From assembly GCA_963921425.1 (NCBI GenBank), contig OY992834.1, forward strand, positions 26,735,923 to 26,799,922: a stretch of 64,000 nt of DNA, in the 5' to 3' direction. Below, one piece after another: positions 1-12,112 of the stretch. Position numbers and translations under genes: made by a program. The notes beneath the pieces were generated by a model, which searched no databases, was not told the DNA's origin, and saw nothing but the letters and a program-made list of their open reading frames with translations. Origin of the DNA: Dryas octopetala. Its lineage: Eukaryota > Streptophyta > Magnoliopsida > Rosales > Rosaceae. Within the stretch, counting starts at the first letter, position 1. Every line of letters begins with the position of its first letter.

Positions 1-2109
1 GAGCTGGCATATTTTTCACTTCCATCACCAATGAATTATATGGTAATTAGCATGCATGTTATTTAACATGTTTTACTTTTCTCAGTCCATTGGATCCTTT
101 TTCATAAAAGAAGAGGATGAAATTGATTTTGGGTAAAAATATTTACAACTTACTCCGCATTGGGTAGAAGACCGTAAGGTAAAAACTATGTGCATACATG
201 ATACAGATGGGGTGTACAGTGTATAAGCTTTGGGCAATTCTTCCCTTAAAGCCAGATTTTAAGGATGATCGAGTTAGGTTCATGGGGCTTTAATATGTAT
301 CAGAGCTTAGTGTATTCCTAGGCATTTGGGCCCGATCGATAGTTAACCCATTTGGATGGGAACTGCCGAGTGGGAGCATGATACATACAGTTGCATGGGT
401 ATCTTCCTCTAAAAAACTGATTTTTAGGATAAGTTAGGCTCAGAAACTTTAACACAATCATTCGAAAACCATTATAAGTACAAGTTAAACTCGAATGTTT
501 TTATGCATGTAATTAAGACCTTAGACATTTGAGTTTATAACTCGCTCAAATGCTCATCCCTTTACCATTAATAAGTCACATATATGTGCAGGATTTGTAC
601 AAAAGTACTTAGTTGATCTCAAATTAACTATCTTTGTTGGTTTTTACTATACAGTATTAGCCTTCAAAATGCTTCACGACTACCCAGAGCTTGCAGTGGC
701 TCGTGATACGAATAGTGAGACAGCATTGCATTTGTTGGCTGGGAAGCCTTCAGCATTTGCCATCAAAAGTTCAGGAATATGGAAAAGCTTCAATATTTAC
801 TCTTGTAATTCTCTCCTCATTGCACCTTAAGCTTCATTTAATCTTTCCATATATTACTTGATCAGTAGAGGTGGCAATCTAGTCAAGTTGTATTGTGTTC
901 ATGGCATAAGCATTTGGTGTCCAGGTCATATACTAGCCAGCTATCCCATCTCATGGTACATTACCAATAGTAACATAACTCGTATACGTACTAATTGTGC
1001 CATGGTTAGGTTGATTTACATTACATGTGAATTAGAAACCTAACAATAAAGTTTTCTTAATTTTAAACTTATACACATTAAATAAAAATATAAATAACCT
1101 AGTTGCGAACGAAACATAAAGTATAATCATATAATTGTGTAAAAATTCATACAATATCAAATCAAGAAAAGTGAAGTCATTATTTTCATATGATGCAAGT
1201 TGAACTGAGTTTGAAATGTCAATTGGGTTATGTGTGTTTGATATTAGTCCTACATGTTTATGATTTGTGTTATCAGATCATGTCATTTACCAGATTGTGT
1301 CAAGTTGTCAATTTCATGTTGGTTTCAAGTCATTTACAGTCTAGCTAGTGGCCTAAATTGGCAGTCTCGTCAATGAGAGAGTTGCATTGCATGAATTTAT
1401 ATTTATTATGACTAGACAAATGTTTTTCAAACATGGTTAATCACGTCAATCCTCTGTACTTATATGTCTGAAAGTTGAAATTTCTTCATAATTAAGCATA
1501 AATTAGAGGTATTAAGACTCGTACGTTAAACATTTGACCTTAGCAAGTTAATAAAACAAAAAAAAAAAAATTCCATAGATGACATAGCTAGCTAGGTTGT
1601 TGAATATATGTTGGAACTCAAACTCAAAAACTAACTTAATTGTTTGACTTGTTGAAGGGATAAATAAGGGAAACAAAACGAGAACTCCAGGACTTCAATT
1701 ATTAAAATGCCTTTTGAAGGAAATTTTATGGAAAAGTGACAAAACGGTGACCGACATTCTAAGAAGGCCTTCAAATGCACTATTTATCGCAGCAAAATTA
1801 GGAAATTTTGAGTTTGTGGCTGAGCTTATTGGCTCTTACCCTGGTTTGATATGGGAAACAGATGACTGCAATCGGAGTGTGTTTCACATTGCAGTTATAT
1901 ACCATCACGCAAGAATCTTCAATTTGGTACATAAGTTCGGTTTATACAAGGATATCATACTCTCCTACAAAGATAATAAGGAGGATAACATACTGCACTT
2001 AGCGGCAAAGTTAGCTCCACCACATCAATTGAATACCTTGTCAGCACCTGCCCTTCAAACGCAACAAGACTTATTATGGTTCAAGGTAAGCATCCTTTCC
2101 CTTATTGTT

Positions 2110-2262
2110 TCTATTTTAGTTTATTTGTTTATTTATTTTTTATTTTTTATTTTTTTGTATCTAAGAGATGGAAGCTAGGTAATTAAGACTTGAACTCTTG
2201 TCGAAAGTGTGGGATAAAATGCTCTACCATTGGAGCTACATGCAAGTCCCTATAGCTACTAC
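2110..2262 (-). mobile_element. tRNA-derived SINE-like element
   Basis: Read on the minus strand, the head has an A-box-like TAGCTCCAATGGTAGAGC (2227-2244) and, about 35 bases on, a B-box-like AGTTCAAGTCT. This is followed by an A-rich tail of AAAATAAAAAATAAA type at 2110-2158. It cannot be a working tRNA, because no acceptor stem pairs and the B box departs from consensus. It lies in the intron after the second ankyrin block. A decayed tRNA pseudogene is an alternative. Confidence 0.5.
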
Positions 2263-2279
2263 TACTACTACTACTACTA

Positions 2280-2344
<65 letters not shown>
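2256..2344. repeat. Compound (ACT)n-(CT)n microsatellite
   Basis: About seven ACT units are followed by an uninterrupted CT run from about 2281 to 2344. Open frames crossing it encode only Arg-Glu or Ser runs and are not genes. Confidence 0.95.
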
Positions 2345-2346
<2 letters not shown>

Positions 2347-3086
2347 TAGGGGATCCCTTGTATAAGGTTGTTTGGGGGATCATTCGTGTGGTCTACTTTG
2401 CCTCGTAGTTTAATAATATGAATCATCTAATTTTTAGGTCTCTATTTACTAATCACCATATAAAAATTAGACAAATCAGAAATTGTTTTAACTATTTGAT
2501 TAATTGGTAATCATTGTATTAATAGGAAACATTGTATTTCACTTATTTATTTGATAAAAATTAGATATCTTAATGATTTTTAATTTGACTAGTTTTTTTA
2601 TAAGATTGATTCTTGAGTGAAAGCCTAGATAACTCGAATCATTAAACTATAATGCGAAATGGACCCACAAATTATCCCTTAAATAAGATTACCTTATTTA
2701 ATGGATTTCTTTATGGAAGTTGTATCTTTGATATTGATATTACAATTTTAAATATGTGGTTATTTTCAATGTTTTCCAATCAAAACATAATGCCTCATAT
2801 TATCGATGTGCAGGCGGTGACAAAGGCTGTTCCACCATTTTACCTAGAGATGAAAAACGCAGAAGGTAAAACACCTAAAGATATATTTATTGAAGAACAT
2901 AAAGGTTTATCAGAAAATGGAGAATCATGGATGAAAAGTATCGTGATGCATGCTTGTTTCAAACAGTTGTAAAGTTTAGCTTATAATTGGACTCATCGCA
3001 CTCTTCTAGTTTGGACTCATGGTCTATTGTGTTGTATTGTGTTATTTCAATTGTATTGTACTATACGAACTATGATGTTGTTGGTC

Positions 3087-3353
3087 TCGTTTGATGCATA
3101 TGATTGGATTGAATAGGATAATGGTTAAATTCATGTGTATTCAAAAGAGAAGATGAGAAGAAAATGGACTAATCATAAGGGGAAACTTATCCCTTCCAAT
3201 CCCTCCAAAAAATGGTGGCACTAGTAGGGATAAGTTTCTCCTTATAAATAATCTATCTTCTTCCTTCAAGTTTGAAAACACTTTTTATGTTCTTTCTTAA
3301 ATACACATGAATTTAGCTATTTGTCATCTAATCCAATTATGTGCATCAAACGA
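3087..3353. mobile_element. Foldback MITE
   Basis: The two ends are inverted copies beginning TCGTTTGATGCA, and similarity runs inward for about 55 bases to AAATTCATGTGTATT on both arms. GGTC lies directly outside both ends and could be a short target duplication. There is no coding capacity. The element lies just beyond the ankyrin remnant. Confidence 0.7.
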
Positions 3354-4063
3354 GGTCTTAGGATTTTGTACTGTATTGAATTAAGACGGACAAATTGTAT
3401 TGTATTTGTTTGGTGCTAAAGCTAGCCATATAAAAGGTTGGACTGTCCTATATTTTTCGGAAAAGAACAAATTTGTTGGAACGGAAAATCTTCGTACGTA
3501 GAATTATGAATTTAATTTGCAAAACGGATAAACCAATGCGCAAGTCTAAAGATTATATGCCAATTTAGAATATAGATAAACTAAAAGATTGATTGGCTGT
3601 TGACTTATTCCAACGAGTGGATAATTCTTTTTGAGAGAGGGAGATCGATAGCCTCAAGATTGGACAATTCCAATTAATGGAACTTGTCAAGAAAAATGCA
3701 ATTGAGAATATCCAAGAGAAAATTTAGCATTACGTGCTTTTAAGAGTCTGTTAATTTTAAAGTACTGACAATTTAAAAATTTAACCAAAATCACCCTAAT
3801 CCAAAACTTAACTTGTAGGTAACTTTTTAGAAGACCTAAGATAGGGGCGCCAGAAAAAAACAAACTCATCACAGCAAATATAAAAAGATAAGAGCAAGTC
3901 TTTCTAAAACTGTTATAGTAATGAAAAACTAAGAATTATGAGACTTTAAATTCAAACAGGTAGATCAAATATGATAATTTTTACAACTAAAACTGCAAAC
4001 TGAAATTGTAGCTAGCTACATCAAATATGATAATTTCTTCAACTGGAACTGCAAAATTAAATT
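3354..4063. other. Gene-free stretch with a small tandem duplication
   Basis: No coding signal seen. Around 3960-4060 a block of about 57 bases containing ATCAAATATGATAATTT is present twice in a row with several differences. Confidence 0.5.
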
Positions 4064-4387
4064 GTAACTATTGCACTTGTATCAGTTTGTTCCCCATACT
4101 TCTAATTTCAAAAATTAAGGTACTTGATTTTTTAACTTTGCCAATTGAGGTAATTTTATGAGTTTGCTTGCTTTCCATCCAAAGTTTCGTTTACACAAAG
4201 TGCATGAAATCCCCATCACGAAGAGTCCTTATTGAAGGAAAAATGGTAGTCATGTGCTCATCATTTGTATCAATTTACCAAGTAAATTGGCAGAATTACC
4301 TAAATTGACAAAATTGTAAAAGTTAAATACCTTAATTAATTTTTCAAATTAGAAATCTTGGGAGCAAATTGATACAAGAGTAATAGA
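4064..4387. mobile_element. Diverged copy of the CACTTGTATCAGTTTG MITE family
   Basis: The ends are inverted copies of CACTTGTATCAGTTTG-like sequence followed by a CTTCTAATTT-like block. They match the better preserved copies at 14906-15302 and 26348-26742. The outermost 20-25 bases seen in those copies are missing here, so no target duplication can be read. Confidence 0.7.
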
Positions 4388-4977
4388 ATTATCGAGCGCT
4401 AGATAAGAATTGTCGAACTCTCTGTAGAATTGTCAAGCGCTCGGTAGAATAGATTGGTTTTCTACTTAAGTTTTGGGCTGGCTGGATTATGGCTTATCTT
4501 TCTTTTTATTTTGAACTTCTATTTAAAGCACCATAAAATAAAAACTAGAGATTAAATCATACAAAATAAAACAAAAACTTATATTAAACAATATTTAATT
4601 GACCTAGGAGTAACAACTTACAGATTGACCGATTATATCTATGTCACGGATGGATTGTTTCCTTCTACATGCAATATTCATATTTCTGTCTTCTTGTTTG
4701 CCCAGAAGAGAAAAATATCTGTCCCCCCGTTTTCATTACACTGATGTCTTCCACTGATCTTGAATCCAGCTCCCCAGGTACCCTGTCTACACATATATAC
4801 AACTTCTTTATCTTCTTTTATTTTATATAAGATTAATTTTATGTAGCATTATTTGGGTTTTTTTTTTTTTTTGTCTTCTTTTTTTTTTGGGAAAAAAAGA
4901 AGAAGAAAGAGTACCATTAATATTTGCAAGACGTTTTTGGAAAGCTTGTGTATCTATTAATTATCCAATATATATAC
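4388..4977. other. Gene-free stretch with short degenerate repeats
   Basis: At 4388-4450 a unit of about 22 bases (AGAATTGTCGA / AGAATTGTCAAGCGCT types) recurs. The rest is AT-rich with homopolymer runs near 4859-4890. No gene seen. Confidence 0.4.
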
Positions 4978-4980
4978 GGA

Positions 4981-5107
4981 GCCGATCAGGTGCAGACCGT
5001 TCGCACCGTGCGAACGCCGCATCTGACCGTTGGATCACGGTCGGCTAATCTGATCCAACGATTAGATGCGGCGTTCACACAGTGCAAACGTCTGCACTTG
5101 AATCGGA
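4981..5107. repeat. Small palindromic foldback element, about 127 bp
   Basis: Left arm CCGATCAGGTGCAGACCG and right arm (reverse complement) CCGATTCAAGTGCAGACG pair over about 55 bases. They share ACGCCGCATCT and CGTTGGATCA around a short loop. Flanks are TA- and CA-rich microsatellite. No coding capacity. It resembles a tiny MITE. Confidence 0.7.
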
Positions 5108-5592
5108 CCGTACACACACACACACACAACACACACACATATATATATATGCATGTTCTTAACATCCTCCTTCAAGTCTTGTATAGGAAAATATTCTTTA
5201 AATCCATTTATAAACTTCTCTGCAAATCCATCTTATTGCTCTAACAAGTAGCATGCTGGATGCAAACACATGATTAGTCATACGACTGTGTTTTAGCTTG
5301 GATAGTCTAGCTACTGAGCTGCAATGGCTGTTTGGTTTAGTAGAATCAGTCTTGAGTTTGTGGGAGTAATTAAGTTGCGGTTCAAGACTCTATAGACAAG
5401 AAATATTCCCACTAATAATTAAGAGATCGAGGAAAAACATAGTAATTAGTGTTGACTGTCTAGCTGTCAGTAGCTTAATGCAAGGGAAGGTGATAAAAAG
5501 GTTGAATCAACATGCTTGATTCCCAAACCTTCACCACTTCCAACCGTGATCTTCTCACTAGGATCATATGGTTCGGCAACTGTGAGATTATT

Positions 5593-6516
5593 AAGGTCAG
5601 CAGTCATGTGATGAGTGGCTCCAGTATCTGCAATCCATACATCCTCAGAAGCAAAACCTACATTTGCTTGAGCAGTAAGCGCATTCAGTGACTGAGGTGG
5701 TGCAGACCCTTGATAGGCATAATTAGACTTGTTGTAACATTCCAAAGCCACATGTCCCTTTTTCCCACAGATTTGACACTCCACCACTGAAGAAGTATGA
5801 TTCTGAGAGATTCTATCTCTGTCATAGCAGTTAGCAGCAGTATGCCTCCTTTTAGAGCAGATTTGACATTCAGGAACTTGCTTGTTACCATTCCAAGACC
5901 CTCCATTGTTCCAACTGTTACCCCAATTATTATTATATCTGCCTCCATTACCACCATAAGACCAGCCTCGTCCATTGCCAGTATGAAACCTTCCCCCATT
6001 CCAATTTCGACCACCATTCCTGCCCCCATTGTTCCAATATCCATTATTACCATTAAGGTCAGCAATCATGTGATGAGTGGCTCCGGTATCTGCAATTCAT
6101 ACATCCTCAGAAGCAAAACCTACATTTGCTTGAGCAGTAAGCGCATTCAGTGACTGAGGTGGTGCAGACCCTTGATAGGCATAATTAGACTTGTTGTAAC
6201 AATCCAAAGCCACATGTCCCTTTTTCCCACAGATTTGACACTCCACCACTGAAGAAGTATGATTCTGAGAGATTCTATCTCTGTCATAGCAGTTAGCAGC
6301 AGTATGCCCCCTTTTAGAGCAGATTTGACATTCAGGAACTTGCTTGTTACCATTCCAAGACCCTCCATTGTTCCAACTGTTACCCCAATTATTATTATAT
6401 CTGCCTCCATTACCACCATAAGACCAGCCTCGTCCATTGCCAGTATGAAACCTTCCCCCATTCCAATTTCGACCACCATTCCTGCCCCCATTGTTCCAAT
6501 ATCCATTATTACCATT
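5593..6516 (-). repeat. 462-bp tandem duplication inside the Copia gag region
   Basis: Positions 5593-6054 and 6055-6516 are near-identical direct repeats (offset 462). Each covers the Gly/Asn-rich stretch, two CCHC zinc knuckles (CQIC-type, CX2CX4HX4C) and the start of protease. The gag region therefore has four knuckles instead of two. The few differences point to a duplication younger than most of the element's decay. Confidence 0.9.
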
Positions 6517-7834
6517 ACCATGAAAATTACTGTTCCATTTACCACCATTGGGATAACCTCGACCTCCAGAACCATTATTATAACCACCACCATTATGAAA
6601 ACCCACTGCAGATGAGTTACCTGAGTCACCAGTACCATTGTAATTGACAGACTCATTAGAACTAGTAAAATCTGCAATACCATTGAATCCTGAACTAGTG
6701 AAATTGCCATTGCTAGTATTGCCATGTAAAGTGGGAAGCTTTGCAACCATAGTAGACATTGTCTGAGTTGAAACCAAAGCAAGAGATAACTTTTTATTGA
6801 TATCTTGTTCAGCAGCAAGCAACTGAAATTGAAATTCTTTCATTGACATTGGACCTTGATGTCCTCTTAAGACTACCTTCAAAGGATCAAATTCATCAGG
6901 CAAGCCATTCAAGGCTACAACATAGACATCTTCATCAGTAACATGGACTCCCACAACAGCTAATTGGGCTCGAGCATGCTTAATTTTCATTAGAAATCTT
7001 TCAACAGTGTCTACTCCTTTTTGGAGAGTTTGAAAATCAGTCTTGAGCTGCATGATTGTTGCTCTGGAATCAGTACTATACCTTTCTTTGACACTCATCC
7101 ATGCTTCATGAGCAGAAGCACAATCCAGAATATACTCCATAGAATCTTCAGTTACAGAGGCCATTAATAGACTGGTTAATGCCTTATCTGTTTGATTCCA
7201 CTCAACGTAAGCTTGACTAACCTCAAGTGTACCCATTCCATGCTCATTGACGACAAAATTTGGGGACACACAATAGACCCATCCAAATAGTCAAATAAAC
7301 CATGACTTCCCACTACTGTTCTTACTTGAAAACTCCACTTCAGATAATTCGAATCATTCAATTTCAAAGTCAAAAATGGAAACAATCCATGAATCTTACT
7401 CGCAATTGACATGGTTACAATCTTCAACAATCTTTAACAATCTTCAACAATACACACTTTCAAGAACCCAAGAAATCACAATCTTTAAGAATTTTTTTTT
7501 TCTTCCCTTCAGAAAACACACAACTATCTTCAAAGAAAGCAGCAAAAACTTCAAGAACCCAAATCCAATTGACCTCGAATTAATCTCAGTACCAAAACTC
7601 CAAAAAGAAAAAAAAAATTTCTCAGTCAACAGTAAAGAAACTAGAAGAAACACAATACCAACATCCACTGCTTCGATTTGTGCTTCAATGGTAGTCTTGA
7701 GAACTGAACAGAGGAACTCATCGTGAAATCTCCAAAAACCACCATTGTGATCGATATCGCAGACTAGAAGCTCATAGAATACAAACCGTGTACTAAAGGG
7801 AATGAATCAAGAATCGAACTTGACTCTGATACCA

Positions 7835-8138
7835 TGATCACCGTATCTCCAAGAATCAAGAAGACAAGAAAAAAGAGAGAGAGAGAGAGAGAGAGATCTT
7901 GAAGAAGAAACTATGTTTTTATTAAGAGCAGATCGTATTACAAGAATAAGGAAGCTAAGGACCTTTTATACTAAAACAACTGCAACAGCTAAAGCCATCT
8001 GGCTAACAAGCTTGCTAACAGAAAAATATCTAACAATTCCTAACAGATGCTCTAACTAAAGCCACATGTCATACACTAATAGGTCTTCAAATAACCAATA
8101 CTCCAACCACTAAACTACTGACAGCTAGACAGTCAACA
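7835..8138 (-). repeat. LTR of the Copia element, inverted copy
   Basis: Read on the minus strand it starts TGTTGACTGTCTAGCTG and ends GGTGATCA, directly followed by TGGTATCAGAGTC, a tRNA-Met primer-binding site. A GA microsatellite lies inside (about 7875-7899). The outer end at 8138 abuts reverse-transcriptase sequence exactly at the LTR terminus. Confidence 0.9.
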
Positions 8139-8917
8139 CAGCTTGACCAAAGCTGGCATGTCTACCTGCAAGCCTTGCAATTCTCCTTGTAAACCTCACC
8201 TTCAAATGGCCAAAGATGAAGGGGATTTACTTTCTGATCCAACTCTATACAGGAGTTTAGTAGGTGCTCTACAGTATGACTTTTACTAGGCCTGACATAG
8301 CCTATGCTACTAACACAGTTTGTCAATTTATGGCCCAACCTATTGAGATTCACTATGATGCAGTAAAAAAGATCTTAAGGTATGTGCAAGGTACTTTGCA
8401 TCATGGACTTCACTATCACTCGGGACTCATGGGGTTGACTGCCTACAGTGACTCTGACTGGGGTGGGGATATTAATGACAGGAGGTCTACAACAGGCTAC
8501 ATTGTGTATCGAGCAGGAAATCCTGTTTCGTGGCAGTCCAAGAAACAAGGCACAGTAGCTCGCAGCTCCACTGAGGCAGAATACAGAGCCTTGGCTAATA
8601 CCGTGTCTGATCTTTATTGGCTTAGAAATGTTCTCAAGGATCTGCATATCAGTCTTCCTTTTCCTCCGATCATCAGGTGTGATAATCTGTCAGCTATAGC
8701 TCTTGGCTCGAATCCTGTTTTTCATTCTAGAATAAAATACCTTGACACAGATTTTCACTATGTTAGAGAGAAGGTCCAATGTAAAGACCTGGAACTGGAG
8801 TATGTCTCTACTTCAAACAACACAGCATATGTGCTCACCAAGAGTCTTCATAGTCCCTTGCATCATCATCATTGCTGCAACCTCAGACTCGGTTCCCTTG
8901 CTGAGGTTGAGGGGGGG

Positions 8918-9158
8918 TGTTGACTGTCTAGCTATCAGTAGCTTAGTGGTTGGAGTATTGGTTATTTGAAGACCTATTAGTATATGACATGTGGCTTTAG
9001 TTAGAGCATCTGTTAGGAATTGTTAGATATTTTTCTGTTAGCAAGCTTATTAGCCAGATGGCTTTAGCTATTGCAGTTGTTTTAGTATAAAATGTCCTTA
9101 GCTTCCTTATTCTTGTAATACGATCTGCTCTTAATGAAAACACAGTTTCTTCTTCAAG

Positions 9159-9213
<55 letters not shown>

Positions 9214-9251
9214 TTTTCTTGTCTTCTTGATTCTTGGAGATACTGTGATCA
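8918..9251 (+). repeat. LTR of the Copia element, 3' copy
   Basis: Starts TGTTGACTGTCTAGCTA after a polypurine tract ending in seven G, and ends TGTGATCA before ATTAG. It contains a long TC microsatellite (about 9161-9207) that is longer than in the inverted copy. Confidence 0.92.
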
Positions 9252-9256
9252 ATTAG

Positions 9257-9933
9257 ATAGTTGGACAATTAGTTTTAACTAATACAATTTTGTGTTAATT
9301 GTTAATTGTTAATTGCTAACAATTAATTTTTCATTGTTAATTTCCCAGAATTCGCTTAAATTAATCTTCCTCTTTGGTTTCTCTAATGCACACTTTTTCA
9401 GCAACTCATATAGTAAAGATCTTTGACAATTGCATGGCTATATATTGTTTTGCACCTTCAGGTTCTTTCTAACTGTACAATGTATTCTTTCTTAGAAATT
9501 GATTAGGGTTTCAAAGACCCACCCTTGAATCCATGATAGATATGGTAATGATGATGTTGTTCAGGAGGTTCAGTTGAAGAAACATGGTAAAAAAACCCAG
9601 GTGGGAAACAAAGAAAAAAATGGCATTTTTGTGATAAGCAGGGATTTGGTTTTGAACTAATATCAGAAAAATGAGAATGAGAATAGTGCGGTGAAGAACG
9701 TGCATTCTTAGTGTTCGACGCGCAAAACGGGTCGGTCACTTATTGGGGTCGTATAACTGCAATTTTTGAGGCTTTAGATGAAGGAGAAATAGAGAAATAG
9801 ATTGAGAGAGAGACAGAGAGAGACAGAGACAGAGAGAGACAGAGAGAGAAAAAAAATGGTCACACGTACTACCACATCACCTAATATTTGTTGTTTACGT
9901 GTTTGGCTTGAGTGATGTCAAACGTAAAGAGTT
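9257..9933. other. Gene-free stretch
   Basis: AT-rich DNA with TTGTTAATTG repeats near 9300-9330 and a GA-rich tract at 9790-9860. Short open frames at 9503-9739 show no recognisable family. Confidence 0.4.
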
Positions 9934-10960
9934 ATGCATGATGTTGAGTTGTTTTTAATTTTAATTCAGTACAAGAGTATCAAACTCAGTTTGAGAAACT
10001 TCCTAATTGCCAAAGCATGGACGTCTCTTCCACAAATCCGACATTTGAGTTGTTTTGTTAGTGGCTTAAAAGATGACATGGCAGATGTTCTAGCTGCTAG
10101 ACCAAGTTCCTTAATAGTCGCAATTAGATTAGCACGTCTATATAAGGCATGCAATTTGTCGATCTCAATCTTGTTAAAATTCTCATACTCTCAATTTGAC
10201 GACTAGTTTAATTTCCAACCATTCCAGTTAAACAACTAACAACAAGTGAGATGCAAGAACATAAAATTAAGGTGCTATGTTTCAATTACGATGAACAATT
10301 CAAATGCGCGCATTGGTGCAAAAAGCTATTTATGATTTCACCTTGTTGGGAGGAAGGCGACTATGATGTGCGCATAGAACAAGATGACTATGGTCAGGCA
10401 CGGACCCACGTTGTGGGCTAGGAGGTCTAAAGCACCCCCTATCTTTTTTTTTTTTTTTTTTTCTTACATTAAATATCCTATTAGCCCCCCAATGTTGTAC
10501 ATGCTAGCCTATATTAATTGACCAAAATAGGTTTGTGTTCAATTTTATTATTTTATACCAAGCCAATAATTACATAATTAAGTTCCCCATTTTGGAAAAC
10601 AGTGTTTGTTTTGCTCTATATTGTGCCTGTTTTCTATGAGAAGTTTGAAGACAAGATTGATCCACTTGCAGAGAAGGCAGCTATTGAGACAAAAAAGATC
10701 TCTCCTCCTTTCACAAAGCTCATTAGAGCTGCGAATTAAACTTGGCTTTGCCTTTGCAATCAAAACCCAGTCTTGGAGACTTGCCTCAGCCGGTGACCAA
10801 CCCGGTTTCTAAAAAATTTCGCCACCGCTTCGTGGCGCCAAACTTTACCTGACTAGGACCTCCCAATTTCAATTCCTAGATCCATCCCTGACTACGGTCG
10901 AAGCTTGCAACATGGGCCTTGAGGACAATGCCCCTTGTTAAGAGGGAATAAATGTTACTT
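9934..10960 (+). mobile_element. Ty3 (gypsy) remnant: gag fragment and LTR start
   Basis: The frame near 9990-10200 contains SGLKDDMADVLAARP and IRLARLYKA, matching plant Ty3 gag. A zinc-knuckle-like tail, CFNYDEQFKCAHWCKKLF, follows at about 10280-10330. After the hAT insertion (10395-10890) the sequence resumes and reaches a purine-rich tract and TGTTACTTCG at 10953, which looks like the start of a 3' LTR. Most of pol is missing. The element is old and broken, with several breaks. The far end of its LTR was not identified. Confidence 0.65.
10395..10890. mobile_element. Non-autonomous hAT element, 496 bp
   Basis: The ends are CAGGCACGGACCCACG and, inverted, CAGGGATGGATCTAGG. The flanking 8-bp duplication is ACTATGGT / ACTACGGT (one difference). 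The short imperfect TIR and 8-bp duplication fit hAT. It contains no transposase. It is inserted in the Ty3 remnant, so it is younger than that element. A relative lies at 48399-48837. Confidence 0.82.
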
Positions 10961-12112
10961 CGTTTTTAATTTTGATTTAGAATGTTTTTTTTTTTTTTAG
11001 TTCGAATAATTTAGATTCCTAGTCAGATAGGAGTTGGGTTAGTTCTAGTTTGTGGGCAGATAGGATAATATTAGTGGAGTAAGCTTCTCCTATCTTTATT
11101 GGAAGATGGCGTTAGAGGGCTGTTTGCATGTTTTTACACTTTTTTAATTTAGTTGTAATTATCACATATTTAAAGGTGTAACCAAAATAATAAAGTCAGC
11201 AGAAAATTAAAGCAATAACATACATGAAAGAGGTTAAAGACTCCTTTATCAATCTATCCTTTAGTTATTCAACATAGGTTCCAAGAAAAGTCCACCAATT
11301 CCCAGTGCATACCAAAGCCTTGTCTTACAATTTGTAGGCATTTCAATCTTTATATGTAGGCTAGATTGGATTCTTCGATATTCTTGTTGTTCTTACTTAT
11401 TTCCATTCATTCAGTTGTTACATATCTAGTGATTAAGAAAATTCATAAATATGACTCGCACACACTCACAAGTGTTATACATTTTCTCTTTCTTTTTTTA
11501 TGGGTATATATTTTCTCTTTTACTCACACGTTCTTAATTTTTTTAATACACAGCTAAAGCATGGGGACCCATATCAAAGATCTTAAAAATGTTGTGTGTA
11601 CAATCAATAAGTGGCACACAATCTGAGATTCAATTAGAAAATACTCGCCCAGCTGGTAAGCTTTCATTTGTTTTTTTCTTTTCTTATATATTATTTGTGA
11701 GTTTTATGTTGTGTAATTGTGTTATTCAATAGGTTTTGAACGTGATTACCTTTTTATTAAGGGTTTGTGCCTGGATTTTGGGTAAAAAATTAATAAGATT
11801 TTTTTTTTTCATTTTAAATATCAAAATTTTTTGTTATTTCAGTTTAGGTAAGTCAAAATGTTGTTCCACCGATTGATATGTAGCTTGGCCAAAAAACATT
11901 TCTTTTATCTACAGAACCCCAAACTGTCTTCAAATGGTAGTACGTGACTGACCTTATTGCAAGTTTTTAAAATTTAGTACTATTCGGAAAAGGCTTTTAA
12001 ACCAACCTTATGATCACTAAAACTAGACTTCCTAATGAGTATTTCAAAATAAGAATCACGTACCCCAATCCGATCTCAAATGAAATTAGTGTAATTTACA
12101 AGCGAGCCCTAT

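Larger units (their letters stand above)
655..2972 (+). pseudogene. Ankyrin-repeat/PGG-type gene, 3' part, without its membrane domain
   Basis: Three exon-like blocks match the plant ankyrin-repeat family that ends in a PGG membrane domain (ACD6/ITN1-like). Block 1 (from 655, after an acceptor ending in ACAG) reads YPELAVARD then ETALHLLAGKPSAF, a typical ankyrin repeat. Block 2 (about 1657-2086) reads LFIAAKLGNFEFVAELI, then SVFHIAVIYHH and ILHLAAKLAPP, and ends in LLWFK before a GTAAGC donor. Block 3 (from 2814, after GTGCAG) reads VPPFYLEMKNAEGKTPKDIF. In intact relatives this is followed by the PGG transmembrane segments. Here the frame stops at 2972 soon after ESWMKS, and no PGG-like sequence follows before the Copia element at 5450. 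The 5' part may lie left of the window. A truncated pseudogene is most likely; a short soluble ankyrin protein is the alternative. Confidence 0.72.
5450..9251. mobile_element. Rearranged Copia (Ty1) element with an inverted 5' part
   Basis: The insertion is bounded by the 5-bp duplication ATTAG (5445-5449 and 9252-9256). The parts are: about 29 bp of LTR start in + orientation; a protease start and gag reading on the minus strand (about 5479-7430); a primer-binding site complementary to initiator tRNA-Met (7821-7834); a complete LTR on the minus strand (7835-8138); the end of reverse transcriptase plus RNase H on the plus strand (8139-8917); a G-rich polypurine tract; and a + LTR (8918-9251). 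Integrase and most of the reverse transcriptase are absent. The element is broken, with one large rearrangement plus a few smaller breaks. The LTRs are still clearly alike, suggesting moderate age. Confidence 0.88.

Noticed and set aside
2190-2262. tRNA gene on the minus strand
   Set aside because: A and B boxes are recognisable but stems do not form a cloverleaf; called SINE-like instead.
2183-2383. Arg-Glu repeat protein
   Set aside because: Translation of the CT microsatellite and a SINE-like segment.
5797-6615. Two identical 118-residue plus-strand frames
   Set aside because: Antisense shadows of the duplicated gag region.
9934-10206. Host gene of 90 residues
   Set aside because: Its SGLKDD and ARPSSL phrases match Ty3 gag.
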